DNA of 64,000 bases from Ophiura sarsii (GCA_035610835.1 CM069455.1:35483596-35547595); one strand, 5' to 3'. Shown: positions 21,881 through 32,739, counted from the first letter of the stretch. The notes: generated by a model not told the origin, from the letters alone. Numbers and translations are program-made.

Positions 21881-22588
21881 GTAAGTTTCTATTTAGTATT
21901 AAATTCTAAAAAAGCGCCAGATTTAATAATTTTGATAAAGCTACTCACAATATGTACAGGCTTGGAAAAAATGTGGAATTCATGAAGCTCCTTACCGTGA
22001 AATTTGGGTATTGGGAGGGAAATGTTGCTTTTCCAAATAAAGAAATACATAAGAAATCAAGGGAAATCTTGCTTTCTTTCTGGGACATTTTGTTTGCTTC
22101 CCGGGAAATAAACATTTTTTCCAGTCCTGAATATGTATGTTGATTTGTTGTTTTGTATGAAGATGTAAAAACAGAACATGTTTTGCTATTTCTTACCAAA
22201 ATATGACATTGAAAAAATAAAAAATAAAATAAATTAGCAACTATAGATTTCCGAAACTTCGGGTCGGTCGGAAAGGGCAAGTTAACTTCTTCTTTTTTTG
22301 GCCTGAGGAAAATATTCACCACCAGCTCATTCTTCAAAAAAAAACTAAAAAACTAAAAACTTCCTCGTTCAAGATTCACCACTAATAAATCAGGTAGAGT
22401 ACAGATTCACACCATGTCTTTAGGCGAAGGAAGGCAAGGGTTTGGCGTCTAGTTTGCATCTAATCTTTGCCTAACCTTGAAGGGGGTAGGGTCAAATTCC
22501 ATTGATCCCTGCATTAGAACATGGTTGTAAATGTAATGGGGGGGAAATATTGTACATTTTTGAAACGGACTATAACATTCTCCCTTTC

Positions 22589-22814
22589 TATAGTTTGATC
22601 AGTTCCAAATTGGCGAAGCCTCCTTACAGCAGCGAATGAATACAGAAGGACGCGGGCATGCTGAAACCAACAAACACGCTGTGCATCATGACGCGTACGT
22701 GCGACCAAAATCGTGTGCGTGTGGCCATAATTGCGCCTGTACGCTTCGATTACGTTTGCACAGGGGTGATAAAAAACAAATATTTCTCGCCAATTTGAAA
22801 CTGAATAAACTATA
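22589..22814. mobile_element. MITE (AACTGATCAAACTATA family), copy 2
   Basis: TATAGTTTGATCAGTTCCAA at the left pairs with TTTGAAACTGAATAAACTATA at the right. It is the inverted counterpart of 15145-15354. It lies in the HTATSF1 intron between the two RRM exons. Confidence 0.75.
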
Positions 22815-22839
22815 TCTCTATCTACTAAAGGGTCAAACA

Positions 22840-23590
22840 AAGTAAGCCCCCCCCCCTAAAATTTGATCACGTTTGTTTGCATAACTTTACACATAATTAG
22901 ACGTTTTCAGAGATTGAAACACTTATGAAAGGCAAAATCACTTGGCTACCCATAAGAAGTTTCTCCATTTCAATATCATTATCACTTTTCCCAAAATAGT
23001 CACATTTCACAAAAATGATGTTTTCAACAAAAGTGGCAGTTTTCAAGATTTTATACGAGTTTGTGTGCATAAATCCACTCACAATTAAGCGTTTTGAAAG
23101 ATTGAAACATTTATGAAACAGAAAAACCCTTGGCTACCCACTCAAAACAGTCACATTTCCACAAAATGATGTTTACCGAAAAGTGGCACTTTTCAACGAT
23201 ACAGGCCGGAAAGTTATTGACGTGAATTGGCTAGTCATGAATGAAATAAAATCATTTCATTTTTAATTTCAAATAAGGACCATCTAAAGAAAGAAAAGAC
23301 TTTCTTTTAATTGAAAATAAAGACAATTAAAATTAATTTTAAACAGCACTGGCGACATTTTTGTAACTTTCTTGCATAAGATTTTGAAAAGTGCCACTTT
23401 TTCTGAAAGCATCATTTTGGGGAAATGTGATTGTTTTGAAAGAAGTAAACATGCTATTGAAAAAGGAAAACTTGCATTGGGTAGCCAAGCGTTTTTCTTT
23501 TGATAAACGTTTCAATTTTTCAAAAGGTACATTTGTGTGTGGAGTTATGCAAACAAACGCGATCAAATTGAAGTGGGGACTTACTTTTTT
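22840..23590. mobile_element. Inverted-repeat element abutting a splice acceptor
   Basis: AAAGTAAGCCCCCC, ATTTGATCACGTTTG and TTTGCATAAC at the left pair with GTTATGCAAACAAACGCGAT, CAAATTGAAG and GGGGACTTACTTT at the right. Internal blocks (TTGGCTACCCA, CACATTTCC, AAGTGGCACTTTTC) occur twice in direct order on the left and again inverted on the right. The right end lies about 25 bp before the acceptor AG at 23612-23613. It is non-coding. Confidence 0.75.
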
Positions 23591-23613
23591 TTACCCCTCT
23601 ATTATCATTTCAG

Positions 23614-23693
23614 AGGCATCCTGATGGTGTGTCGTCTGTCAAGTTTGCAGATGGCGATGCAGCGGATGTTTGTGTGGAAGCACTCAATGGAAG
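23614..23693 (+). CDS. HTATSF1: HTATSF1 exon: middle of second RRM (UHM)
   Basis: This 80-bp exon lies between acceptor ATCATTTCAG and donor GTGAGA. It encodes RHPDGVSSVKFADGDAADVC and then VEALNGR, whose last arginine codon is split (AG at the exon end, A at the start of the next exon; phase 2). The RHPDGV..V.F signature is diagnostic for the HTATSF1 RRM2 and is nearly identical to the human form. The exon continues the frame of 21791-21880 across an intron of 1733 bp that holds two MITEs. It forms the central strands and second helix of the UHM. The aspartate-rich stretch where other members have glutamates (PEEAD) is an ordinary substitution. Confidence 0.93.
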
Positions 23694-24319
23694 GTGAGAA
23701 TTAAGCCACCACTTATAGTAGCTCTTCTATGAATGGTCGATTGTGTGATAGAATCAGATTTGTAACCAATCAAACAAATTAGGAGAAAGGTGAAATAAAT
23801 TTAACCAATCAGTCATTCTTACAGTATCTCTAATTGGTTAATCACATCATAAAATCATCGAAATATTATGTAAATCGTCTTAAATTATTTTTATGCGATC
23901 TGTGAAAACCTGTCGGATGTCACTAAATGTGAACTAGGGATTATGGGTAAAATGTAAACAAAATTATTAAAAAAATGAGATTTTGCTATGGCTTCTCTTT
24001 CTACTCCGTTCAATTCTGTGTAGACAAGTTTTAACATGCTCTGTCTCATAATGCTATTCATATTTGGTCATTTGACTCATATAAAATTAAAGATTTAATA
24101 AATGTCTGATGCAAAAATAAGAAGTACACAGACATCTGCCATAAATCAGAGTGTACCCTGTGCATTAGTGAAACATCCTGTTCTAGGGCCTGTGACTAAC
24201 TCATTTTTAATTTTACAATTCTTTTTGGTAATTCTCTCAATGTTGACAATATCTTCATTTTTTGAAATGATGATTTTCTTTTTTTTCTTTCTTTTTTTTT
24301 AATTTTTAATTTTTTTTAA

Positions 24320-24800
24320 TTATTTTTTTTGTTGAAAATTCACCAGAATGTTCATTGAAATTTGGGACAAATGGTGTTTTTTAAATTCGCCTGTCGAACA
24401 TTGTTTTTTGTGTGGCCTTAGTGTAGGCAACAAAAGACAAATCCTGTTATATGGAATTGACCATCCCATTAATTTTGTTGGTACACATTTCATTTTATTT
24501 TGCAAAATTATTTGGACATTTTTTAAAACAAATTTGAAATTTGTTTTTTTGTGTGGCCTTAGTGTAGGCAACAAAGAAAAATCCAGTTCTAAGGACTCGA
24601 CTGACCCGTTCATTTTTTTGGTACACTTTATTTACTTTTTTTCCAATTCTGCAAAATTTTGAAAACAAATCTACATTTGTGGACATTTTTTAAAACAAAT
24701 TTGAAATTTGTTTTGAAAATTCAACAGAATGTTCATGAAAATTTGGAACAAATGTCGCCATTTTTTTAAAAATCCGCCCGTAGAACAGGATTTTTTTTGT
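24320..24800. repeat. Degenerate tandem repeat, ~190-bp unit
   Basis: TGTGTGGCCTTAGTGTAGGC occurs at about 24410 and 24551. GAAAATTCACCAGAATGTTC at 24336 recurs as GAAAATTCAACAGAATGTTC at 24714. This is two to three diverged copies within an HTATSF1 intron, with no coding signal. Confidence 0.65.
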
Positions 24801-25830
24801 GGCATGAATCTCATCATGTAGTTCTGGTCTATTGGTTACATTCTGTCTAGTGATAATTGATACTCTCAATGAGTTTCGCACATGTGACCTATGACCCGGT
24901 ACCGTGGTAATAAGGATAAAACAACAAGTAGGATGGCACCTCAAGTCTGCTTTTCAAGATGGTAGCATATCACTTATTATTAGATTGCTGCAGTGAAAGA
25001 AATTAATATTGTGGGAAGATGGAAGGGAAGATATCCCGGGGAGGAGGGTACGTACTCACATCGCCTTTTTGCAAACATTAACTAAACATGGGGTATGGTG
25101 CGTGTAGGAAAACCATAACTAAACATGGGTCCCGAATCGCGAAAAATCATGGGGGAAAACAGACAAATTGGCCATTTAGTTTTCTTTTTTCTTTTTCTTT
25201 TTTATCGGGGGGGGGGGGGGGTAAAAACACCCCTAAATGTGAGTCAGGATTTTCAAACCCAGCAGCAAACCCCGTCAAACCTTTTTTTCTTCGATTCTGA
25301 CCCCTCCCCCTCCCGGGATATTACTAAACTTATAAATAGGATCTCTAGCTTTGTTGTTTGTGAATAACACACCATCAAGTAGACAAGCAGGTGCCAATGT
25401 TACAAACAAGTAGGCTCAAACATGTGTATAATAAACCCCCTCAAAAAGTTCAAACTTGTTTTCTTCAATCGCCGTATATTTTGTGTTTATGTTCATTGCC
25501 TATCAATGGAAAATTGATGTGTTCATCTTTCAAATGACACCCAAATTTGTAGCATTGTTTCTGTGCTCAGCAGCCACTTGCTTTAGAATATGGGAAGGTC
25601 TCAGTATGATGGTGCCAAAATCACCACTATTTCATCCTCAAAATTCAATAGATCATCGCTCTACACTGTAGTTATCAATGTTACACTTCAATTTTTTTGA
25701 AAATGTTTGATGAAATTTGATTTTTTTTCTTCTTCTTCTTAGAACATGGTTTTTTTTCCATTGCCTTTACTGATTTTTGAGGTTTATCTATTGCTGTTCT
25801 CACCTATTTGTATTTTATATATTTTGCTAG
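24801..25830. other. HTATSF1 intron, unassigned
   Basis: Intronic sequence before the last coding exon. It includes a G-run near 25206 and a TCTTCTTCTT pyrimidine tract near 25730. The acceptor is TTTTGCTAG at 25822-25830. Nothing else was recognised. Confidence 0.5.
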
Positions 25831-26509
25831 ATGGTTTGGAAGAAGGCAATTAGCAGTCAGCATATGGGACGGCAAGACAGACTACAAGATAGAAGAGACG
25901 GACAAGGAGAGAGATATCAGACTCGCGAAATGGGGGGAATTCCTACAAGATGACGAGGAGACTTCAGCTTCTAAGAAGAAGGACATTAAGACAAAGGTCA
26001 CCTCAGAAGAAGACGGAAAGATGAATGTCACCTCAGAAGAAGACGGAAAGATGAATGTCACCTCAAAAGACAACACAAAGTATTGGGGGGAATTCCTACA
26101 AGATGATGAGGAGACTTCATCTTCTAAGAAGAAGGACATTAAGACCAAGGTCACCTCAGAAGAAGATGTAAAGACAGAAAAAGAAGACGGAAAGACGAAT
26201 GTCACCTCAAAAGACGACACGAAGGCAAATGTCACCGATACTGAGGGTGCGAGTGGCAACCTTAATGAGGATTCGAATGTCACCCCTAATAAGGACATTG
26301 TTGATGATGCGCAAAAGGATGCGGTTGAAGAGGTTGACAAAACTGTGCAGAATGTTGATAAAACTGTTGATGATTCAGAAGACATGGATACAAATGTTGC
26401 TGATACCAATGTTGAGAAGATCAGCATTGATGAGAGGACTGCTAATGATGCTGTCACAGCAACAGCAAGTGTGGACAATGTTGTAACACAGGAGAGTAAT
26501 GATAGTTAG
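25831..26509 (+). CDS. HTATSF1: HTATSF1 last coding exon: end of UHM and acidic tail
   Basis: The exon opens after TTTTGCTAG and completes the split arginine codon, giving R-WFGRRQLAVSIWDGKTDYK. It then reads IEETDKERDIRLAKWGEFLQ and a long acidic tail to TAG at 26507-26509. The R-W-F tripeptide is the RXF motif of U2AF-homology motifs, which contacts the ligand peptide. DGxTDY.VEET.RER..R...W..FL is the conserved Tat-SF1 block after RRM2. The tail of about 170 residues is rich in D, E, K, T and S and low in hydrophobics, like the acidic disordered C-terminus of the human protein. It contains a repeat: WGEFLQDDEETSxSKKKDIK occurs twice (about 25933 and 26083), and EEDGKMNVTS is tandemly doubled between them. 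The long opposite-strand frame here is a shadow caused by composition. Confidence 0.93.
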
Positions 26510-26551
26510 CAATCAGGAATTTTCTTACGATACACTTTTTTTACCATTAAG

Positions 26552-26813
26552 GCTATATTAAAAAAATCTTTTTGTCTCAAAGCTTCCGCGCGCATTAATT
26601 AATTGATGCGTGTTAGAAGATTTTTTTTTCTTCAAAAAAAGAAAATCCCAAAGTTTCACAGATTTGTCAGATTTTCATTGATCACATCATTTTAAAATAC
26701 AAAAGGTAACTTTTACAAGGATTTCAATATTTTATATTTATAAAAAAAAAATTAAAAAATGCATTAAGCGTTAGGTTTTGAAGAGCTTTGAGACAAAAGA
26801 TTTTTTAATATAG
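26552..26813. mobile_element. MITE in the HTATSF1 3' flank
   Basis: CTATATTAAAAAAATC plus TTTTTGTCTCAAAGCT at the left pairs with AGCTTTGAGACAAAAGATTT plus TTTAATATAG at the right. It starts 43 bp after the stop codon, so it probably lies in the 3' UTR or just past it. It includes ATTAAA, a variant poly(A) signal. Confidence 0.7.
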
Positions 26814-27148
26814 ATGAGGTGACCTATGATGTCATGTATTTACAAATGGGACACCCTCTGTTGTTTCCCTCCAGGCAGAATATACAGTAAAGTTAATGAA
26901 GACAACATGAAATTTCTTTCTAATGAATTGTAAAACTCATTTAGTGTTTTTGTCTTTGTGAAATGCGATAGCTTATAGCATTCTTAAGCAAGTTTAAAGA
27001 CAGTTTTGATAACAATTTGCTGTGACACCACAATCTAGTTAGAAAACCTGATCTGGCCTATGTAAACTATAGGAACTCTTGCCCGGTGTGTTTTGTCTCA
27101 AACCAACAGAGGGCGTCCTAAATGTCAACAAATGTCACCTCATCTATA
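26810..27148. mobile_element. MITE, ATAGATGAGGTGAC termini
   Basis: TATAGATGAGGTGACCTATG and the GGACACCCTCTGTTG block at the left pair with CAACAGAGGGCGTCC and AATGTCACCTCATCTATAGC at the right. It is directly adjacent to the previous MITE. Non-coding, about 340 bp. Confidence 0.72.
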
Positions 27149-27188
27149 GCCTAGCATGATTGGATAAGGTCGAGCATTGGTAAATCAT

Positions 27189-27433
27189 CGCTGTTCTGTC
27201 AAAACCTTGTATGTTTTTCTGGCCCTTTAGCATGTTTGAAGTAAAACTGCCCAACGGTTATGCATAGGATGTGTTGCTTTATACATGTTCAGGGGCAAGA
27301 GCACTTACAAGGTTTTGATGGATGTGTTTTTGGCCCTTTAACATGTTTAGAACAGACTTCCCAAAGGTTATAGGAAGTATTACTTTATACATGCTGAAGG
27401 GCCAGATGGAGCTACGAGGTTTTGACAGAACAA
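27189..27433. mobile_element. Small inverted-repeat element
   Basis: TGTTCTGTCAAAACCTTGTA at the left pairs with TACGAGGTTTTGACAGAACA at the right. GGCCCTTTAGCATGTTT and GGCCCTTTAACATGTTT are internal direct repeats. It is non-coding. Confidence 0.65.
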
Positions 27434-27520
27434 CAACGTTATGGTATACAAGCTACAGTCTATTATCATGAGACAGTAACATAACTGCATCATTTACTAA
27501 TAGCGGTATAACCATGTGTG

Positions 27521-27696
27521 CAGGGTGCGAATTCATTTGAAAAATTTGCATAGCAATATTGTTCCAATTCATCGTAAGGCTGATGTTCGTATATGAGTTA
27601 ACACTGTAAAAACTGATAGACAAGCTGAAATTTGTATAGAAATTGCCTTAAATTGTGGAGCAATTTGCACCGCGATACAGGCGAATTCGCACCCTG
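27521..27696. mobile_element. hAT-like MITE, CAGGGTGCGAATTC termini
   Basis: CAGGGTGCGAATTC and GAATTCGCACCCTG bound a 176-bp element. The flanking 8-mers CATGTGTG and TGTGTGTG match at 6 positions, a weak target duplication inside a TG repeat. Confidence 0.72.
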
Positions 27697-28291
27697 TGTG
27701 TGTGCCCTCTCAAGGCACTGACATACATACACACACACCCCAGAAAGATGTAAGGTACATATAATGCGTGTGTGTTAATGTTGTGTCTGTAAAGTTACGT
27801 CACTGTCCTGAGGTGGTGAAATAGACTACAGGGTGACCCAAAAAATGTTAACACTCCGGGCACATAAGATATCTTAAAAGGACAGGAACACACGGGTCTA
27901 ATCTTGATGTATTATGAAAGCTGGGTAAATAAGCTTTCATTTGCATTTTATTGCGTTCCAATTGGTTATTTAGAATGGGGGATATGCTTCAGCAAACACG
28001 AGGAAGCAAAATCGGCTTGGTCCAATCCTCTCAGTATAAAAGTAAAGCTTTTAAAATGCACGAAGCAAGAAGCAACATGATTAAGTCACACACACACATC
28101 AGTTAATCTCTTCTTTGTTCTTTTCAACGCATTCTTTCGATTCTTTTCAAGCTTAAAAGACATAAATAAATATATTCCACATAGGTATTTTATCATGAGT
28201 TCAAGTTCTATACTCTTTTTCCATGTGCAATGGGTAGCTGTCAGTAAAGCATCCTTTAAAATTGAAATTGAAACATTTCATGTTCTTTGTT

Positions 28292-29683
28292 CAGGCGCGG
28301 CGGAGCGTATTTGAAAATGGGGGGGGGGGGCACGAAAATTACGATCATGCAAGCGGAACGAGCGAAGCGAGTGGAGCGCCTTGCGGCGTGGGAAATTTTG
28401 GGTTTTGATATGCGCTCAGGGGCCATTTCATGGCGTATTTTGGTATAATTAAGGGGGCTGTGCACCTTCGTATAGCCTCCGTAAAACTGCCGTAACTTCT
28501 TCATTATTCATTTAATCTTAATAAAAGTATACATTTTTTTGCAGGAAAGGGTTCAATGAATCCAACTATGATCATGAAATTGACAATTTTGGAGAAAATT
28601 ATAAAAAACATGTTTTTTGACCCATTTTAGGTTTGGAAAAGATAACTCAAAATATATTTTGTTAAATTTTCTCGTACTAGTTTTATTATATTCCTCATGC
28701 AATTCCCTAGGAATCTGGTTTTTTTTTAAATTTTTACTTTATTATTTTTTGAATTACAGACCAAAAAGTGCCAAAAAACCTGTTTTTTAACCTCCAAAAT
28801 CGTAAAAATCACGTTTTTTGGTAAAAAAAAGAAAGAAAAATTGGCACTTTTTGTTCGATAATTCAAAAAATAATAAAGTAAAAATTAAAAAAAAAAAACG
28901 ATTCCTAGGGAATTGCATGAGGAATTAAATTAAACTAGTATGATAAAATTTAACCAAATATATTTTGAGTTATCTTTTCCAAACCTAAAATGGGTCAAAA
29001 AACGTGTTTTTTATAATTTTCTCCCAAAATGGTCAATTTCATGATCATGGTTGGATTCATTGAACCCTTTTCTGCAAGAAAATGTATACTTTTATATAGA
29101 TTTAATGAATAATAAAGAAGTTACGGCAATTTTTCCGGAGGCTGTACCTGAAGGTGCACAGCCCCCTTAACACATTCATGACATTGTAAAGGCCCACGAA
29201 GTTGTACTTTATATAGCAATAATTTAAAAAAAATTAAATCCGCAACAAGATGAAAATGCGACTCTCATACTTTTGGACGGAAAAAACTACTATAGACTGA
29301 GACGAATTCGTCTCAGCTATAACATAAGAAGGACATTGATACTTTCAATCAATGGCAGCACCACCAGCATAAAAAAAAGGGGCCAAAGGGTGTGCGTGAA
29401 TTTTTTTTTTTGCAAGGAAAAACGCTTCTTTAAAAATGCGTGCGAAGCGCGCGATTTTTTTTTTTTTTTAATGCAAAATTGCCTGCAGTTTAAGAGAATT
29501 TCATGTATTTTTGACACTAAAAGTCAATCTTTTCAATTATTTTGGGGTCAAAAATGTTGTGGAGCTCGATTAAAGGAGTTCAGCCACAAATTTCTAGGGG
29601 GGCACAGTGCACATGGTGTCCCACCACTTTCACGGATGGGGGGGCACGTGCCCCCCTGGCCCCCCCCGGTTCCGCCGCCCTTG
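28292..29683. mobile_element. hAT-like element nested in the mariner-type element
   Basis: The ends CAGGCGCGGCGGA and TCCGCCGCCCTTG form an imperfect 13-bp inverted repeat. The 8-mer TCTTTGTT lies on both sides (28284-28291 and 29684-29691), an exact hAT-length target duplication. G/C runs lie near each end, and the palindromic foldback 28449-29170 occupies the middle. No transposase domain was recognised in the short ORFs. Confidence 0.85.
28449..29170. repeat. Long foldback palindrome, TTAA ends
   Basis: TTAAGGGGGCTGTGCACCTT and its complement bound a 722-bp near-palindrome. The two arms of about 350 bp match throughout, for example ATGATCATG, AACTCAAAATATATTT, TTCCTAGGGAATT and TTTGAATTATC-type blocks, and turn near 28815. 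The structure could form a hairpin as RNA or a cruciform as DNA. TTAA at both edges may be its target site. Confidence 0.87.
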
Positions 29684-29740
29684 TCTTTGTTGAAATGGTC
29701 CATCCAATTAAATAAATTAACTAATATTGCACTGAAATAA

Positions 29741-30082
29741 CAGGGTTCCCAGCCACTCAGGGAAATCAGGGAAAATCAAAATAACTTTTTCCAGACAGGG
29801 AAAACTCAGGGAATTTGAAAAAAAGACAGAAACTCAGGGAAAACTCAGGGAATTTAATGGCTCAAGTGGGTAACACATTTCCAGGCAATGAATAGGTGTA
29901 AAGTCGAAAAATTTCGCTCGCTATGCGCGCATTTCTTGGCTCACAAAAGTCTTGTCGGTTCTTTTTCATTTCTCGCCTTCCGATAAAGTGAAAATATTTT
30001 CTCAGGGAATAATATAAATTTGTCAGGGAAAAATCAGGGAAAACTCAGGGAATTTTGGTCTTGTGAAATGCTGGGAACCCTG
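29741..30082. mobile_element. Inverted-repeat element with 22-bp flanking repeats
   Basis: CAGGGTTCCCAGC at the left and GCTGGGAACCCTG at the right are exact complements. The interior repeats AACTCAGGGAA and TCAGGGAAAA many times. A 22-bp direct repeat flanks it (29719-29740 and 30083-30104, 20 of 22 identical, core TATTGCACTGAAAT). Confidence 0.8.
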
Positions 30083-30539
30083 AACTAGTATTGCACTGAA
30101 ATTAACTATAAATCAATTGCACGTAATGAATCCTTCAGGTAAAACAAGAGCTTTCAAATAGTCAACTGCACAATAATGTTTTTGGCATTCTTACAAGTTC
30201 ATAAAAATAGTTGTAATTAATGCAAATTGGAGGACCAAGCCGATTTTGCTTCCTCATGTATGTTTGCTGAAGCATATCTTCCGTTCTAAATAACCAATTG
30301 GAACGCAATAAAATGTAAAATGAAAGCTTATTTACTCAGCTTTCATAATACATCAAGATTAGACCCGTGTGTTCCTGTCCTTTTAAGATATCTTATGTGC
30401 CCAGAGTGTGAACATTTTTTTGGGTCACCCTGTATATGTGTTTAATTTTCAACTGAATCAATGAAATTCCAGATTTGGCAGCTTTTCTGAAAATAGTATA
30501 TATTTTTTCAAAGATATTTTCCAACGCTACACCTTATTT

Positions 30540-30850
30540 CAATCTATAGAAAAGATTGTAGGAGTCCCGGTGGGGGGGGGGGGGGGGGGGGGGGGGGTAC
30601 TCGGATTTGGTTTGGTTGGGGGTGTGCCGCTGGAGATTCAAAACCCCTACCCATTTCTAATGGTGATTTTGCAAAAAACAGTACCCATTTTTAAGGATTT
30701 TGCTTCATTACCCAATTTTCGCAAATTATCAGGGAAATAGACCCAATTTTCTCGAAAATAGACCCATTTGTAAAAAAGTGACCCCATTATTAGGGATTTT
30801 CCAGCACAAATCATAAGGGGGAAAAAAGCGACCCATTAGAGCGACGTAGG
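30540..30850. repeat. Dispersed repeat with a 26-bp poly(G) tract
   Basis: The G-run spans 30572-30597 and is followed by GTGTGCCGCTGGAGATT. Repeated ACCCATTTTTAAGGATTTT-type units follow. The GGGTGTGCCGC motif recurs at 32745. Confidence 0.65.
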
Positions 30851-30864
30851 GTTATGAAAGTTTT

Positions 30865-31452
30865 GATTTGATTTTTTTGAATTTTGTGAGTGCTGTAATT
30901 ATTGAACTATTAATCAAATGCATATATATAAAGGAAATGGATCAATTTTTGAAAATCACAAAATTCACTTTTTTGGCCCACATTTTTCGGCCCATTTTTT
31001 TAAACAAAGCTAACAAAAATAATAATAATTTTGAGTTCCAAATGCCCAAATCTCTTGATGATGTAAAGACACTTAACTTAAGGGCGATTTCTTTAAACTT
31101 TATCTAATATTTTTTGAAATTTTGACCAAAAAGTGAAGAAATGGATACCTTTTTTTTGGCACTTTTTAGTCAAAATTTAAAAAAAAAAATTTAAAAAAAT
31201 TCGTCCCCTAGTCATCATCAAGCGATTTGGACTTTTTTTACTCAAAATTATTGTTGTTAGCTTTGTTCAACAAAATTGGGTCAAAAAATGATTTTCTCAA
31301 AAAATCAACATTTTTTTTCAAAATTGATGCCAAATTTGGATTCTCTGATCCATTTCCTTTCCAAAAATGTTTACTTTTATGTATACTTTTATAGACATTT
31401 GAGTCATAGGTCAATAATTACAGCACTCACAAAATTCAAACAAAAAAAAGAA
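30865..31452. repeat. Imperfect foldback palindrome, ~590 bp
   Basis: TTTGAATTTTGTGAGTGCTG plus TAATTATTGA at the left pairs with TCAATAATTACAGCACTCAC plus AAAATTCAAA at the right. AAATGGATC, GCTAACAA and AAAAAGTG blocks are also mirrored around about 31160. It resembles 28449-29170 in layout, with many A/T runs. Confidence 0.75.
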
Positions 31453-31655
31453 ATCCTTAAGTCTCCCCCTTATTACAAAACTTTAAAAGAATCCACTCAA
31501 TTTTTATGAATGAGGGTTCAAATTATGGAGAAGAAATTTGCTTGTATCTTAGATTTTTCAGATTTTTTTGGTACAGATTATTATGATTTCGAAGTGGCCA
31601 GGAACTTTTTTTTATGTTAGGGTGTATATCAAGTGTACTACATAATTATGGCTGT

Positions 31656-31870
31656 TTAACCCCCTGAGAACTACCGGCCGATTGGTTAAAAAGATGGATA
31701 CATCATTTATTGCGCCAATCAGAGACAGTGTTAGAATAATTGTATCCCTGATAAAGATGGTAATGAAACATTTTACAAGCTGCATTTGAATTGGCCATTC
31801 ATATGAGTACATCTTGTAATAAACCAATCAGAACCACTGTAAGATAGACAGGTAGACCCCAGGGGGTTAA
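31656..31870. mobile_element. MITE, TTAACCCCCTG termini
   Basis: TTAACCCCCTGAG at the left pairs with CCCAGGGGGTTAA at the right. It is 215 bp with TTAA at both ends, consistent with a piggyBac-type non-autonomous element. It is non-coding. Confidence 0.72.
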
Positions 31871-32118
31871 TACACATGATTCAAATAAGAAGGTTTTTTT
31901 TGGTTAAATTAATATCCCTAAATAGTATTAAACTGTATTGGTATTGGAAAGAGGTGGTATATATGCAGGGAAAATGCATAAGGATATTATGTACTGTATC
32001 ATGGTAATGGTAAAGTTCTATCACAATAAATACAAGAAAGTAATATTTTGAATTACAATTTCATAGTATTCTTCAAGACAGTTCTATTACTCCAAATTTC
32101 GGACTTTCACGGTCCAAT

Positions 32119-32250
32119 CAGCTCTAGACGACCTCATTTTGTCTCCCAAATAATTGGAAATGTTGACTTCTAATGTAAACATTCAGCTCTAGACGACCTC
32201 ATTTTGTCTCCCAAATAATTGGAAATGTTGACTTCTAATGTAAACATTAC
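32119..32250. repeat. 65-bp tandem duplication
   Basis: The unit beginning CAGCTCTAGACGACCTCATT and ending in TCTAATGTAAACATT occurs twice in direct succession with no visible difference, which implies a recent duplication. Confidence 0.9.
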
Positions 32251-32343
32251 TGAAATTTAACTTGAAATTGATCTGAAATGACCAATTTCAGACCAAATTG
32301 AAATTTCAGATCAGTTTGGACTTAACAAGCCAAAAATATGTGG

Positions 32344-32710
32344 TTTACAGGTAGATGTTCCGATTGCTGACCCGATTTTCAACTTGATGTTTTTTATTTT
32401 ACATGAAAAGTCATCCTTAAAATTGTTGCATTCCAAAGTTTGAGTTGCATAACTCCACTGGTTCTATTTTTAGAAGTGCAAGATCAAAAGACATGTGCCC
32501 ATTGATTAGTACACAGACTGGTTGGTGGTTAACCACCTTTGGCAGTAATTCACCACATTTTAGCATATGATTTCCAAATGAAACACTTCTGGCCCCTAAT
32601 ATTTTACAGACATAATGAGAAAAAGATAGGGATTCTTCTGATACCAAAATATCTTGATGTGAAAAAAAATCATAGCCTCAAAAAAGTGATCGGGTCATAT
32701 ATACCTTTAA
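32344..32710. mobile_element. Short copy of the TTAA-bounded family
   Basis: It begins CAGGTAGATGTTCCGATTGC and ends ATATACCTTTAA. It shares CAAAGTTTGAGTTGCATAAC and GTGGTTAACCACCTTTGGCA with 11934-13720. Its centre is deleted relative to that copy, and it lacks the SINE pair. Confidence 0.75.
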
Positions 32711-32739
32711 TTTTAAATATTATCAACATGGAACACTAG

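Larger units (their letters stand above)
27829..30432. mobile_element. Mariner-type element, ~195-bp TIRs, host of a nest
   Basis: CAGGGTGACCCAAAAAATGT at the left and its diverged complement at the right are flanked by TA on each side. Arms of about 195 bp pair 27829-28022 with 30232-30432, including GGACACAC-type, AAGCTTTCAT, CCAATTGG and CTTGGTCC blocks. The interior is occupied mainly by a hAT-like element (28292-29683) and another inverted-repeat element (29741-30082). No transposase remains. Confidence 0.85.

Noticed and set aside
25882..26478. Long minus-strand open frame opposite the HTATSF1 tail
   Set aside because: It arises from the biased acidic/lysine codons on the other strand. 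It has no domain, and the plus-strand frame is joined to conserved exons.
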